DNA from: JBDHDH01 sp039591615
Lineage (GTDB): Bacteria; Gemmatimonadota; Gemmatimonadetes; Gemmatimonadales; GWC2-71-9
Direction of reading: 5' to 3'
Assembly (NCBI GenBank): GCA_039591615.1
Contig: JBDHDH010000058.1
Location: forward strand, 1 to 22,443
DNA length: 22,443 nt
Below the pieces are notes generated by a model. The model was given only the letters and a program-made list of their open reading frames with translations, was not told where the DNA came from and ran no database searches. Position numbers and translations under genes: made by a program. The stretch's first letter is position 1. Each line of letters opens with the position of its first letter. This document shows positions 1 through 9,059 of the stretch, in pieces.

Positions 1-1646
1 CGTCGCAGCAGCCGATTGCCCGCGACGAACTCGGCGTCCGGGCCCTCGTCGAAGCCGGCATCGACGACCTCGGCATCGAGGTAGGTGTAGTTCAGCTGCG
101 CACGAAACTCGCCCCGGAACATCTCGAACCCCAACTCCACTCCCCGTGAAGAGGCTCTTGCAATGTTGAAGTAATTGGGATCGTCCGGCTCGGCCGTCAC
201 GAACGTGAACTGGATGAGATCGTTGAAATGCTGATCGAAGAACGCCCCCGTGAATCTGAGGCCGACGGCCGGAAGTGTCTGCTCCACGCCAACCTCCCAG
301 CTGACGGAACGCTCCGGCGCCAGATCGGGATTGCCTCGAACGAAGCCACTCGCGAAGGCCTCGAAGAACGTGGGCTCCTTGATGCCCGATCCCACCGACG
401 CGCGAAACCGGGTGTTCGTACGAGCAATGCGGTAGGTGGTCCCGCCACGGAACGTGGCCGAGGTTCCGTATTGGTCGTTGTCCTCCACACGGCCGCCGAG
501 GTTCAGCGCCACATCCCCCAGCTCCACGAGGGCCTGGCCGTACACCCCGCGGTTCCAGCGCTCCGCCTCGAACCGCCCGCTCGAGTTGCCGAACTCGCTC
601 AGCGATTCGGTGACACTGCGCTGCGTTTCCTGCTCCAGCTCTCCACCGACGGTGAGCAGCACGGCGTCGTGGGCATAGATGTTGAACCGCGCATCGGCAC
701 TGGTCCGTCGTAGATCGTCCTGGCTGACGAACCCGAAGAAACCCAGGGTATCTGCCGGGCCGTCGGCGAGGTCCTCACTGCCAGCGTCTTGTTCTACAAT
801 GCCGAACTGGACCCTGGCCTCGAGCAGATCCGTCAGGAACCGCCCCACGTTCACGCCGATAACGAGAGCGTCGCCGAACCGAAAGGCATTGGAGTCGACG
901 AGGTTCCCGGCGCCGTCGGTGGGAAAATGGAACGTGTTGTCAGCGTAGCGTACCGCGATGGAGGCGTCGGTTCGCTCGTCCGGTGCCAGCTTCGCCGTGC
1001 CGCTGAACACCGTGTTCTCATGCGCGTTGTTGAAGGCATATGCTCCGTCGGTAGTGAAACGCGAAAGAGAAAGAGCATAGCCGGCGCGCTCGGCCCCACC
1101 GGAGACCTGCCCGTCCCACCGCCACGAGCCGTACGTCCCCCCGCGCACGGACACGCTGGCCCGAGGCGGACCGCGGCCATCGCGCGTGAAGATCTGGACG
1201 ACGCCGGTCATGGCATCCGAGCCGTAGAGCGCGCTCCCGGGGCCACGGACGATCTCGATGCGCTCGATATTGTCGGTGGTGAGCGTGGAGAAATCGAACT
1301 GCCCTCCCGGCTCGTTCAACTGAACACCGTCCGCGAGAACCTGGACGAAATTGGACTCCCCGCCGCGCAGAAAGAGCGAAGCGATGCTTCCGAAAGAGCC
1401 GCTCTGGACCACATGGAGGCCCTGCACGCTCCGGAGCGCATCGAGCACGTGATCGATTCCTTGAACCCGCAGATCTTCGCCCCACAGGACGGTGACGGAC
1501 GACGAAAGTCTCGATGTCGACTGGGGTATGCGGGTGGCGGTCACCACGACAGGATCCAGCTGCGTCGTGTCAGCCGGCTCCTGAGCGACGGCAACGCCGG
1601 CCGTGAGGCTGATCGCGATCCCGAGAAAAAGGCGGCGGTACGACAT
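1..1646 (-). CDS. btuB: TonB-dependent vitamin B12 receptor BtuB-like (C-terminus cut by window edge)
   Basis: Outer-membrane TonB-dependent transporter, most likely for cobalamin. The minus-strand frame is open from an ATG at 1646 to the left edge (about 548 residues). BtuB proteins are about 600 residues, so only the last beta-strands are missing. The protein starts with a signal peptide (MSYRRLFLGIAISL..., cleavage near AVAQ-E, residues 21-22), followed by a TonB-box-like LDPVVVTATR around residues 31-40. The plug domain has the family pattern FLRGGESNFVQVLADGVQLN and later IERIEIVRGPGSALYGSDA, and the rest is beta-barrel-like with the TonB-dependent signature NPDLAPERSVSWEVG. The start is set by a strong Shine-Dalgarno GGAGGGAG (1651-1658) 4 nt before the ATG. 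The cobalamin riboswitch directly upstream is the best evidence for B12 as substrate; without it, a siderophore receptor would be the alternative. Confidence 0.9.
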   Translation of the reverse strand, partial: MSYRRLFLGIAISLTAGVAVAQEPADTTQLDPVVVTATRIPQSTSRLSSSVTVLWGEDLRVQGIDHVLDALRSVQGLHVVQSGSFGSIASLFLRGGESNFVQVLADGVQLNEPGGQFDFSTLTTDNIERIEIVRGPGSALYGSDAMTGVVQIFTRDGRGPPRASVSVRGGTYGSWRWDGQVSGGAERAGYALSLSRFTTDGAYAFNNAHENTVFSGTAKLAPDERTDASIAVRYADNTFHFPTDGAGNLVDSNAFRFGDALVIGVNVGRFLTDLLEARVQFGIVEQDAGSEDLADGPADTLGFFGFVSQDDLRRTSADARFNIYAHDAVLLTVGGELEQETQRSVTESLSEFGNSSGRFEAERWNRGVYGQALVELGDVALNLGGRVEDNDQYGTSATFRGGTTYRIARTNTRFRASVGSGIKEPTFFEAFASGFVRGNPDLAPERSVSWEVGVEQTLPAVGLRFTGAFFDQHFNDLIQFTFVTAEPDDPNYFNIARASSRGVELGFEMFRGEFRAQLNYTYLDAEVVDAGFDEGPDAEFVAGNRLLR

Positions 1647-1770
1647 GGAACTCCCTCCGATCGGTGATCCTCGGCCGCCCACCGCGACCGAAGATCGGTA
1701 GAACACGTCGGCCAAATGCGTCGCGGGTTGGATCAACCAGACGCAGGCGAGAGGGAGTGGCGAGTGCCAA

Positions 1771-1810
1771 CAAAAAACCCCGCGCCCTCCCCTCGAAGGC
1801 CGCTTGCGGG
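1771..1810 (-). terminator. Rho-independent terminator of the B12 riboswitch expression platform
   Basis: On the minus strand, a GC-rich stem follows the riboswitch and ends in six U residues (A-run at 1772-1777 on the plus strand). The outer stem is CCCGC/GCGGG and the inner stem is GCCTTC/GAGGGC with a GAGGG loop. It lies between the aptamer and the btuB start codon, as expected for a B12-induced premature stop of transcription. Pairing was done by eye; no folding energy was calculated. Confidence 0.65.
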
Positions 1811-1814
1811 ATGA

Positions 1815-1985
1815 TCGGCTGACACAGGTCTCCTGGCTCGAGGCCGCCTCACTCGCCTTCCCAGGGGATAACCCCAGTGGCAACGTGAGTGGGCGTTACC
1901 GAGCGTGCGCTCGGATCCTCTCACAGTGGCGGGGCCGCGCCGGACTCTCACCGGCTTCCGAGATGCCACCAGCCGATTCCGTTTT
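1815..1985 (-). promoter_or_regulatory. Cobalamin (adenosylcobalamin/B12) riboswitch
   Basis: Read on the minus strand, the segment shows the conserved cobalamin aptamer landmarks in order. First comes GAAGCCGGTGAGAGTCCGGC, then GCGGCCCCGCCACTGTGA containing the B12 box GCCACTG (plus-strand 1924-1930). A variable stem GAGCG..CGCTC follows, then CCACTGGG/CCCCTGGGAAGGCGAG. The 3' closing motif is GAGCCAGGAGACCTGTGTCA (1820-1839). It precedes a TonB-dependent receptor gene and is followed by an intrinsic terminator, the classic arrangement in which B12 binding shuts off its own uptake gene. Exact ends are approximate. Confidence 0.93.
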
Positions 1986-1996
1986 CTTGGATCTAC

Positions 1997-2024
1997 ATTC
2001 TATCGATAGCGAGACGATGCGCAA
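1997..2024 (-). promoter_or_regulatory. Putative sigma-70-type promoter of the B12 riboswitch/btuB transcript
   Basis: On the minus strand, TTGCGC (2019-2024) and TAGAAT (1997-2002) are separated by 16 nt. The -10 matches the consensus at five of six positions and the -35 at its first three. The predicted transcription start falls at about 1990, just at the 5' end of the riboswitch, and the whole element fits between the end of the kinase gene (2037) and the aptamer. Its position supports it; the sequence match alone is modest. Confidence 0.5.
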
Positions 2025-2036
2025 GGAGGTGCGGGG

Positions 2037-5000
2037 TCACGGATGCGAGACCCCTAAACTCGCCATCCGCTCCCTCGCATCCTCCACAACCACCTGAAGC
2101 TCGGGATCCGCGTCGCCCCAAAGCTCGATTGCTCGCTGGTAGTGATGGCGTGCGGCCTCTACATCTCCCATCCGCTCGGCGATTTCGCCCCGTCGTATGT
2201 GGGAAGGTGCGAGGTAGATGAGGTCGTACACGTTGGTGTGCTGGAACGAGCCGAACCATCGCAGTGCTTCGTCGAACCGTCCTGCCTCTTCCAGAAGCAC
2301 GGCCCGGAGATAGCGCTCGTACGACTGTGAGAGAAACGGCGATCCCGTGGCGGACTGATGCCAGATCTTCAGCTGGAAGTCGTCCGCGTGCTGAATGGCC
2401 GCTTCACGCCGTCCCGCCCGCCGATCCACCGTGGCCGCGATCGCGTTCAACATGTCGGGGACGAGAGAACCCGACCCGGGAGGAGCCGGAAGTGCCCGGA
2501 GCTCGCTGGAACGGGACTCGGCCAACAGCTCGTCTCCCAGTACGGCATTGACGAGGGCCAGCAAATACGCCTTGAGGTGTGGGTGGAGGCCATCATGCAC
2601 CGAGAACCAAACAGCGGGCGTCGCACTCCGGGGTACGGCCTGTGCAGCGAGGCGCTGAAGTCGCCCACGATAACCCTCGAGCACCCTTGGCTCGGCGGGC
2701 CGCAGCGGGATCACCGACAACAGCGCGCCGTACTCGATCGCACTCGCGGGATCGATTGCTGCGAGCGCGTCGAGCTCGGCCATTCCCCGTCGCCAACGCC
2801 CCTGGGCGACAAAGAGATGGGCCAATACGCCGTGGCCGTACGACTGCATTTCGACCGCTCCGGACCTTCCGACCACGATCCGGGCAATCTCGATGGCGGC
2901 GTCGAGATCGCCCAGGAACGATCCCACACTCCACATGATCTCTGACAGCACCTCATCCGTCGCACCGTTCAACAAACCTCTGACCCGTGCTCTTTCCACC
3001 GGGTCGTCTCGCGTGAAGGCCATGAGCGCTTGCATCTCGAGCGTACGATCGCCTTCGGGCACCAGCTCGATGACCTTCTGCGCCATCGAATCGAGGCCGG
3101 CGACGTTGCCCGCCGCCACATCCACTCTGGCGAGGTGAACGAGCGCGGCGGACTGGTCCGGATCCAACCGTCGCACGCGCTCCCAGACTTCCCGGGACTC
3201 TCCCAGAGACTTCCCCAGCCGCGGGCCGAAATGAAAGAGTGTCTCACCGAGCTGCGACCACGCCTCGAAATCCTCCGGGTATGTGCCCACGATAGATCGA
3301 TAGAGCCGCTCGGCTTGTTCGGCATCCCCTATGCGGGCCGCATAGAGCGCTTCCATGAGGCGGCGATCACGCTCCGAGAGCCGTTCTCCGAAGCGCACAG
3401 CCTGTTCCGCCGCATGCCGGGCGAGGTCGGCTCGAATCAGCCAGTCGGCGGCGACGCTCAGCTGATACCACGCCAGCGCAAACGTGGAATCGGCAGCCAC
3501 TGCGTCCTGAAAGGCGGCGGCGGCCTCCGGAAATCGCGCCGCGCGGAGGTCTCTCACGCCGTTGAGATAGGACTTGAGGGCCGGCAGCGAGCTCGTCGTG
3601 ACGACGGCGATCTGGGTAAGTCGGGCTCCACCGGTTGCGCTCTGCGCCGCGAAGAGCTGCGCCGCCATGTCGTCCACCAACTCCAGGACTTCCTCGGCTC
3701 CTCCCTCGGCGGACGCATGGGCGATGGCTTCTGAGCGCTGTCCGGCCTCGTAGAGAGAGGCATCCAGTCTCAAACGCCCACCCACCTCCACGATGTTGCC
3801 GAGGACGTAGAGCCCGGCACCGAAGCCGCTGGCGATAGGCCGCGCGCGCTCCGGGTCCAGTATCCCACCCTCGCGAGCCACCATGCTCAACACCGCCCGG
3901 GGGTCGACGCTCCGCCAGTTCCCGGCGCCGTCGAGCTTGGTGCTCAAGAGGTCAACCATACCTTCACCGAGATACGCGAATTCGTCGGTCCCTCGCACCG
4001 TAAAGGGGAGCACCGCGATCCGGGTGCTCGTGCCTGCGGCGGTGGGGGTGCCTCCGTCGCCGCGCAGCATGAGACCGGCAACGACAACAAACACCAAGAG
4101 GAGGATCGGTCCCGCGATGGCCGCGACGTTCCGTCGCCAAGCGGCCGGTTGCGGAGGCTTGCCCATCAGCGAATCACGAAAAGCGGTCGCGTCAGACCAC
4201 CGATCCTCCGGCGACCACGCTAAAGCCCGTTTGAGACTCTGACAGAGGTCGCTGGGAATCCCCCCCCAGTCCAACTCTTCGAGGTCGGTGGGCGCGGGCC
4301 ACCGACGACCCGTGAGGCACTCGTAGAGGACGATCCCGACCGCGTAGATGTCGGTCCGCGGTGTCGTCTCCCTGCCTGCCGCCTGCTCGGGCGGCATGTA
4401 GCCGGGGGTTCCCATGGCAGCCCCCGTCACCGTCAGGCCCTGGCCTGCAGCGCTCACCGCGCGAGCTATTCCGAAGTCCGCCACAACGGCATGGTTCCCC
4501 GATGCCGAGAAGAGGATATTCGCCGGCTTGATGTCTCGATGAACGACTCCCCGACGATGGGCGTACTCGAGGGCGCTCAGGATGTCGACGGCGATCTGTA
4601 CGGCTTGATGCGTCGGGAGGGCCTCGCGGACCATGCGGTCGTACAGGGTGTCGCCCTCCACGTACGGCATCACATAGTAGAGGAGGTCGTCAGCCGAGCC
4701 CGAATCGTACAGGGGGAGGATGTGCGGATGCTGTAATCCTGCGGCGATCTCGATCTCCCGCAGGAAGCGTTCGGCACCGAGGGTGACGGCTAGATCGGGC
4801 CGGAGGACTTTGATGGCGACCTTCCGACGGTGTTTCACGTCCTCCGCGAGGAACACCAGCGCCATCCCCCCGATCGCCAACTGTCGCTCTACGGCGTAGC
4901 GGCCAGCCAGAGCCGTGCGCAAACGATCCAATACTCGGGGCGATCGCGGGTGCGCCGTCGCGACAGGGCCACCCTCCTCATGGGCACGCAGCAGCAGCTC

Positions 5001-5141
5001 CACCTCGCGCTGCAGCGCCGGGTCGCCACCGCACGCCGCCGCAAGGAACGCGTCGCGCTCCTCGGCCGGAAGTTCCAAGGCCGCGTGAAACAGACCCTGG
5101 ACCCGCGCCCAACGTTCGGCGCTCAAGGAGTAATCGGGCAA
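2037..5141 (-). CDS. Transmembrane Ser/Thr protein kinase with TPR-type C-terminal region (1034 aa)
   Basis: Bacterial Hanks-type Ser/Thr kinase anchored in the inner membrane. Residues 1-60 form a helical N-terminal segment typical of these large kinases. The kinase domain (about 80-325) has a glycine loop IGGMALVFLAE, catalytic Lys111 (VAIKVL), HRDIKPAN (201-208; Asp203, Asn208), DFG (222-224) and PPEQ in the P+1 region. One hydrophobic helix spans about 339-359. The part beyond it begins with a TolB-N/CsgG-like stretch (RIAVLPFTVRG, about 374) and continues with helical TPR-like repeats to the end, presumably periplasmic. The start is TTG, with GGAG 8 nt upstream and an in-frame stop further upstream; no ATG is available nearby. 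It lies 145 nt downstream of a related kinase. The ligand and phosphorylation targets cannot be read from the sequence. Confidence 0.92.
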   Translation of the reverse strand: MPDYSLSAERWARVQGLFHAALELPAEERDAFLAAACGGDPALQREVELLLRAHEEGGPVATAHPRSPRVLDRLRTALAGRYAVERQLAIGGMALVFLAEDVKHRRKVAIKVLRPDLAVTLGAERFLREIEIAAGLQHPHILPLYDSGSADDLLYYVMPYVEGDTLYDRMVREALPTHQAVQIAVDILSALEYAHRRGVVHRDIKPANILFSASGNHAVVADFGIARAVSAAGQGLTVTGAAMGTPGYMPPEQAAGRETTPRTDIYAVGIVLYECLTGRRWPAPTDLEELDWGGIPSDLCQSLKRALAWSPEDRWSDATAFRDSLMGKPPQPAAWRRNVAAIAGPILLLVFVVVAGLMLRGDGGTPTAAGTSTRIAVLPFTVRGTDEFAYLGEGMVDLLSTKLDGAGNWRSVDPRAVLSMVAREGGILDPERARPIASGFGAGLYVLGNIVEVGGRLRLDASLYEAGQRSEAIAHASAEGGAEEVLELVDDMAAQLFAAQSATGGARLTQIAVVTTSSLPALKSYLNGVRDLRAARFPEAAAAFQDAVAADSTFALAWYQLSVAADWLIRADLARHAAEQAVRFGERLSERDRRLMEALYAARIGDAEQAERLYRSIVGTYPEDFEAWSQLGETLFHFGPRLGKSLGESREVWERVRRLDPDQSAALVHLARVDVAAGNVAGLDSMAQKVIELVPEGDRTLEMQALMAFTRDDPVERARVRGLLNGATDEVLSEIMWSVGSFLGDLDAAIEIARIVVGRSGAVEMQSYGHGVLAHLFVAQGRWRRGMAELDALAAIDPASAIEYGALLSVIPLRPAEPRVLEGYRGRLQRLAAQAVPRSATPAVWFSVHDGLHPHLKAYLLALVNAVLGDELLAESRSSELRALPAPPGSGSLVPDMLNAIAATVDRRAGRREAAIQHADDFQLKIWHQSATGSPFLSQSYERYLRAVLLEEAGRFDEALRWFGSFQHTNVYDLIYLAPSHIRRGEIAERMGDVEAARHHYQRAIELWGDADPELQVVVEDARERMASLGVSHP

Positions 5142-5286
5142 TCGACTGCTCCGCTTCCACCTCAGGTTTCAGAAGAACCTACGACGCAATTCCTTCGACA
5201 AGAAGAGGGCACGGGCGGTCACGAACGGGGGACAGGCTGATCCCGAAGGAACGAACGGACAAGTGGGGGTGGCTCGGCAGGTAAGC

Positions 5287-8274
5287 TCATCCGATCTCGT
5301 CGATGACACGCTGCAGCGCCTCACGTGCTCTCCGGCGCCATTCCACCACCGGGGACCCGCCAAGGTCCCACAGCGCCAGTGCCGTGCCGTAACGATACGT
5401 GGCGTTTCGGAGGTCCCCCTCACCTTCGGCGATGACCCCCAATTCGAACGACGCCCGAGCGGTGTAAAAGCCAATCCAATTGTGAGGGGGTGCGAGAGAC
5501 CTATAGAGCGGGGCCGCTTCTTCCGACTTGCCACGAGTTCGGAGAATCTCGGCCAGATGAAAACGCATGGCCGGTTCCGGGTGCGATGCGAGCACGTTGC
5601 TCGAGTGAATGGTCCACAGGTCGAACGCCGTACGAGCCGATTGCTCCGCACTCGTGAGATCCCCGCGCCGCACGGCGAGTCGGGCATCGATGTCCGCTGC
5701 CAGCGATCCGGTCCAGTCCCACGGAGTGGTTCCTTGCGGAAGGGCGCCGAAGGCCCGACGCCATTGGCTCGCTACGGTCGTGTCGCCGAACGTCGCGTGG
5801 TAGGCGGCTACTGCCCATGCAGATTCCCAAACCCGCGCCCGACTGTTCAAGAGATCTCCCAGTGAATCTGCCGGCGCGTAGGCAGTCAGCTCCCCCACAG
5901 CCCGCGAGGCAGCCGCCGAATCCCCCACGCCCGCCAGAAGGGACGTGACGAAGAAACCATTCACCGCCGAACGGATTACCTCGAGCTGCCCGCCCCGGAC
6001 TAACGAATCGTTCTCCGCAACTCGTCCCTCCGCGAACCAGAGCTGAGTACGCGCCCCCAGCCCGACGCGTTGATGGAACACCGGCATCGTGTCGACCAGC
6101 AACTCGGCGAGGAAGCGTTCCGCGAGGTCAGGGCGAGCCGTCCGAAGATCCCGCAGCACCGTGGTGACCACCGGGATCGGCTGCGACGCCAGCGACCGAA
6201 GCAAGCCATCCTGCGCGGAATCCGATGCATCGAGGACTCGGGCCGCCCCCACGGTGCCGGCGGCATATGCGCTGGTCGTGTCGATGGCCGCGATCCTGGC
6301 GATACTCCGATCGAGCAGATCGTCGTCACCCCGCCATGCCGCGAGGCGGGCCAGTGAGACGTTGGCCAGGGGGTCCAGCGAATCCACGGCCAGCACGCGC
6401 TGGTACGCCGCCACCACGTCATCGGCGCCCTTGCCCATCTGCCAGCCATAGACCAGCGTCGTGTAGGCGAGTCCTCGACGCGCTTCGAGATCGAGCGAGT
6501 CGATCTCGAGGGCCCGTCCGAACAACGAGGCGGCGCTCGACCCATCGGTGTCGTCGAGGGCTCGGTACGCCTCCACCAGCAGTCGGTTCCGCACGCTCAG
6601 CCGGCCCCGGTGCCGCATGGCGCGATCGATGATCTCTCGTAGGCCGGTGTACGGCTGTGCGTTCTGGAACAGCACCCACGAGCGGCTCTTGAACTGCTCG
6701 AGGTGTGCCAGGGCAAACGTGGAGTCCAGCTGGACCGCCCGCCCAATGGCTTCTTCGGCCTCGGCGTACCGACCGCGGTACGACAAGCTTCTTGCCAAGA
6801 GGTAAGCCTTCATCGCTTCGATGTCGTCAGTGGCCAGCGCCTCGATCATCGGCACGGTCGGCAGCGAGTCACGCTCCCACACGGCGACGACGATGTCGAG
6901 CGCGAGGCGATTGATGGCCGTCCCCAAGCTCTCGGCAGCCACGGAAGAGCGCAGCGTGGTCCGGAGGCTGCCATCTCGTTCGTAGAGCCGTGCCGAGACC
7001 ACCACCCGTCCTCCCGCCGCAGTGACCGATCCCAGCACCACGCGGGACGCCAACATGCCCTCGGCGAGGGCCAGCGCCTCATCGAGCTCGGGCACTCTGA
7101 GAGGGTCGTTGCCGCTCCGCAGCCGGCGCCACGCCGATCCTGGGTCCGCCACCCGGATCCCCACCGTGCCGTCCAGCGCCGCGATGAGCAAATCGGGTAC
7201 GCCCTCGCCGAGTGCGCTCGCCTCCGTGCCGCTCTCGCGAAACGGAAACACCAGGAGGTCTGCCGAGCCTTCACTGGCCCGCACGGCGAGAGGACGGAGC
7301 ACGGCAAGGCCTATGATCACCGCGATGACCAGGAACGCACCCACTCCGATCAGCACGTGGGCGAGGGGGACCCGACGTCGCAACCCTCTCATATGCTCGA
7401 CCGACGCCCGGAGCCTGCCGCTCTTGCGTGCTGCGAGGGCTTCCGCGAACGCCACCGCGCTCGAGTACCGATCAGCAGGGGTCGGATCGAGCGCTCGACG
7501 TAACACGTCGTCGATCTTGGGAGACAGCTTCGGTCGTATGGGTGCCAGCGGGCGCACCTCACTCGTGAGCTGACGCGCGAGGATTGCCTTCGGGGTGGGT
7601 CCCGTGTGAGGCGGCTCCCCACCCAACATCTCATACACGACACACGCCAGCGAGTAGATGTCGCTTCGAGCATCCGCGGGCAGTCCGGTTGCTTGCTCGG
7701 GGCTCATGTAGGCGGGAGTCCCGATAGCGATTCCCGTCGCCGTGAGCGCACTGGTATCCGCCGCGTCCAGGGCACGCGCCACGCCGAAATCGGCCAGGAT
7801 GGCGCCACCAGGTGAGAGCAGAATGTTCTCCGGTTTGATATCCCGGTGCACCACACCGCGACTGTGGGCGTAGCTCAACGCGTCACCGATTTCCCTGGTG
7901 ATCTGCACGGTGTCTTCGACCGGCAGCTGTTTCTCCCGATTCAGGCGCTCGCGGAGCGACTCACCTTCCACGTACGGCATGACGTAGTACAGGAGTCTGC
8001 CGGTCTCTCCCGAGTCCAGGAGCGGGAGTATGTGGGGATGGGACAGACGGGCCGCGATCTGGATCTCTCGCAGGAACCGCTCGGCCCCGACAGCAACTCC
8101 CAGCTCCGGTCGGAGCACCTTCATGGCGACCTTGCGCTGGTACTTCAGATCGTCGACCAGATACACGCTGGCCATCCCGCCGCTGCCGAGCTCGCGCTCG
8201 ATGACGTAGCGGTGGGCGAGAGCCGCCTTCAGGCGGTCGAGGGGGCTGGCGGGTTCAGGCATGGACGGCCGCAT
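5287..8274 (-). CDS. Transmembrane Ser/Thr protein kinase with TPR-type C-terminal region (995 aa)
   Basis: Second Hanks-type kinase, a paralogue of the downstream one but without its N-terminal helical extension. The kinase domain covers about 20-285: GSGGMASVY (30-38), Lys52 (VAMKVL), HRDIKPEN (143-150; Asp145, Asn150), DFG (162-164) and SPEQ (191-194). The activation segment is rich in Ser/Thr (DTSALTATG). A basic stretch RGLRRRVP precedes a single TM helix at about 304-326. The remainder starts with a TolB-N-like stretch (LLVFPFRESGTEASALGEG) and continues as alanine- and leucine-rich TPR-like helices (for example RAVQLDSTFALAHLEQFK), presumably outside the cytoplasm. ATG at 8274 is used; an in-frame ATG at 8262 is equally possible because neither has a clear Shine-Dalgarno. 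The two kinases may be co-transcribed; the 145-nt gap shows no terminator. Confidence 0.92.
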   Translation of the reverse strand: MRPSMPEPASPLDRLKAALAHRYVIERELGSGGMASVYLVDDLKYQRKVAMKVLRPELGVAVGAERFLREIQIAARLSHPHILPLLDSGETGRLLYYVMPYVEGESLRERLNREKQLPVEDTVQITREIGDALSYAHSRGVVHRDIKPENILLSPGGAILADFGVARALDAADTSALTATGIAIGTPAYMSPEQATGLPADARSDIYSLACVVYEMLGGEPPHTGPTPKAILARQLTSEVRPLAPIRPKLSPKIDDVLRRALDPTPADRYSSAVAFAEALAARKSGRLRASVEHMRGLRRRVPLAHVLIGVGAFLVIAVIIGLAVLRPLAVRASEGSADLLVFPFRESGTEASALGEGVPDLLIAALDGTVGIRVADPGSAWRRLRSGNDPLRVPELDEALALAEGMLASRVVLGSVTAAGGRVVVSARLYERDGSLRTTLRSSVAAESLGTAINRLALDIVVAVWERDSLPTVPMIEALATDDIEAMKAYLLARSLSYRGRYAEAEEAIGRAVQLDSTFALAHLEQFKSRSWVLFQNAQPYTGLREIIDRAMRHRGRLSVRNRLLVEAYRALDDTDGSSAASLFGRALEIDSLDLEARRGLAYTTLVYGWQMGKGADDVVAAYQRVLAVDSLDPLANVSLARLAAWRGDDDLLDRSIARIAAIDTTSAYAAGTVGAARVLDASDSAQDGLLRSLASQPIPVVTTVLRDLRTARPDLAERFLAELLVDTMPVFHQRVGLGARTQLWFAEGRVAENDSLVRGGQLEVIRSAVNGFFVTSLLAGVGDSAAASRAVGELTAYAPADSLGDLLNSRARVWESAWAVAAYHATFGDTTVASQWRRAFGALPQGTTPWDWTGSLAADIDARLAVRRGDLTSAEQSARTAFDLWTIHSSNVLASHPEPAMRFHLAEILRTRGKSEEAAPLYRSLAPPHNWIGFYTARASFELGVIAEGEGDLRNATYRYGTALALWDLGGSPVVEWRRRAREALQRVIDEIG

Positions 8275-8452
8275 CTCGGCGGCATTCTTAAGATGAAGCG
8301 TGAGGAAGGTTGAGGCCAGCGAACGGGAAAAATCGACCCGGGACTACGCCGAGGTCCCTTCTCCTCCGGAGGACCCTGGTCGAGGGCCACACTGTCGGCT
8401 ACCAGCGTTTCAAGGCCTCGGTGCATCCTGCGCTCGCCTCCCATACGTGCTT

Positions 8453-8481
8453 TTGCTTATCGCCTTGCTGCGATCTATGTT
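8453..8481 (+). promoter_or_regulatory. Putative sigma-70 promoter for the small membrane protein gene
   Basis: TTGCTT (8453-8458) and TATGTT (8476-8481) with the optimal 17-nt spacer, 32 nt before an ATG that carries an AGGAGG Shine-Dalgarno. It stands in a 239-nt divergent intergenic region between the kinase gene and this gene. The rest of that region shows only a short perfect palindrome (TCCTCCGGAGGA, 8362-8373) of unknown meaning. Confidence 0.5.
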
Positions 8482-8513
8482 AGACACGTGACCGGCACAC
8501 TCCGAGGAGGCCC

Positions 8514-8816
8514 ATGCCGGTCACGGCAAAGCTGTCCAGGAAGTTCTACGAGACCTTCGGCGACGAGATCGCGAACGAGTTGGTGGACTGGTTCAATCAA
8601 GTGGACGCCACGTACCGCTCGGAACTCCGGGAACTCAACGAGCTCAACTTCGCCCGCTTCGACGTCAAGCTGGAGCAGCGAATCGCCGAGGTCCGGGGAG
8701 ATATCGCGTCGGGCCTGAGCGAACTCAAAGCAGAGCTCGTCAAGTGGATGTTCGCCTTCTGGGCAGGCACGACGATCACACTGCTGGCAACGATGATCGC
8801 CCTGATCAAGCTCTAG
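8514..8816 (+). CDS. Small coiled-coil protein with C-terminal transmembrane helix (hypothetical, 100 aa)
   Basis: No function recognised. The protein starts with a charged helical region (FYETFGDEIANELVDWFN) and continues as a likely coiled coil (about residues 32-76, heptad-like with many Glu/Leu/Arg). It ends in one hydrophobic helix at about 77-98 followed only by KL. The architecture resembles the small bacterial proteins of the CCDC90/DUF1640-like type, which are membrane-tethered coiled coils; this link is by layout and not by a diagnostic motif. Start ATG 8514 is supported by AGGAGG at 8505-8510 (a short 3-nt spacer) and an upstream promoter. It is the first plus-strand gene, divergent from the kinases and followed 243 nt later by a Uma2 gene. 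Confidence 0.8.
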   Translation: MPVTAKLSRKFYETFGDEIANELVDWFNQVDATYRSELRELNELNFARFDVKLEQRIAEVRGDIASGLSELKAELVKWMFAFWAGTTITLLATMIALIKL

Positions 8817-9059
8817 CAGGACGCCGGATAGCCCGCAGGGAGTGGCCTACCGCGGGACCTCCCAATACTTCCACCTTCAGACCGATCCACCTTGTCACCA
8901 CAGCCCAACTCACGCTCACGGCGTCCTTCCGTCTTTTTCAAGTGGGCTGGCGCGTATTTGATCCTTCCTGCGGGATCTCGATGGCATCAAGGGCGAAGCC
9001 ATCGACCATCATCCGGAGGTGTCCCCCCGTTGCGTACCCAACCGCGCCGAGGCGACCTT

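Noticed and set aside
789..1667. Long plus-strand open frame (292 aa) opposite btuB
   Set aside because: Its protein has no family signal and is rich in Arg/Gly/Asp as expected for an antisense shadow; the minus strand encodes a clear TonB-dependent receptor.
2033..2054. Hairpin GGGGTC/GACCCC overlapping the stop codon of the first kinase gene
   Set aside because: Six base pairs with a 10-nt loop and no U-tract; too weak to call a terminator.
8362..8373. Perfect 12-bp palindrome TCCTCCGGAGGA in the divergent intergenic region
   Set aside because: Could be an operator, but a single short GC-rich palindrome without a second copy or a nearby regulator gene is not enough evidence.
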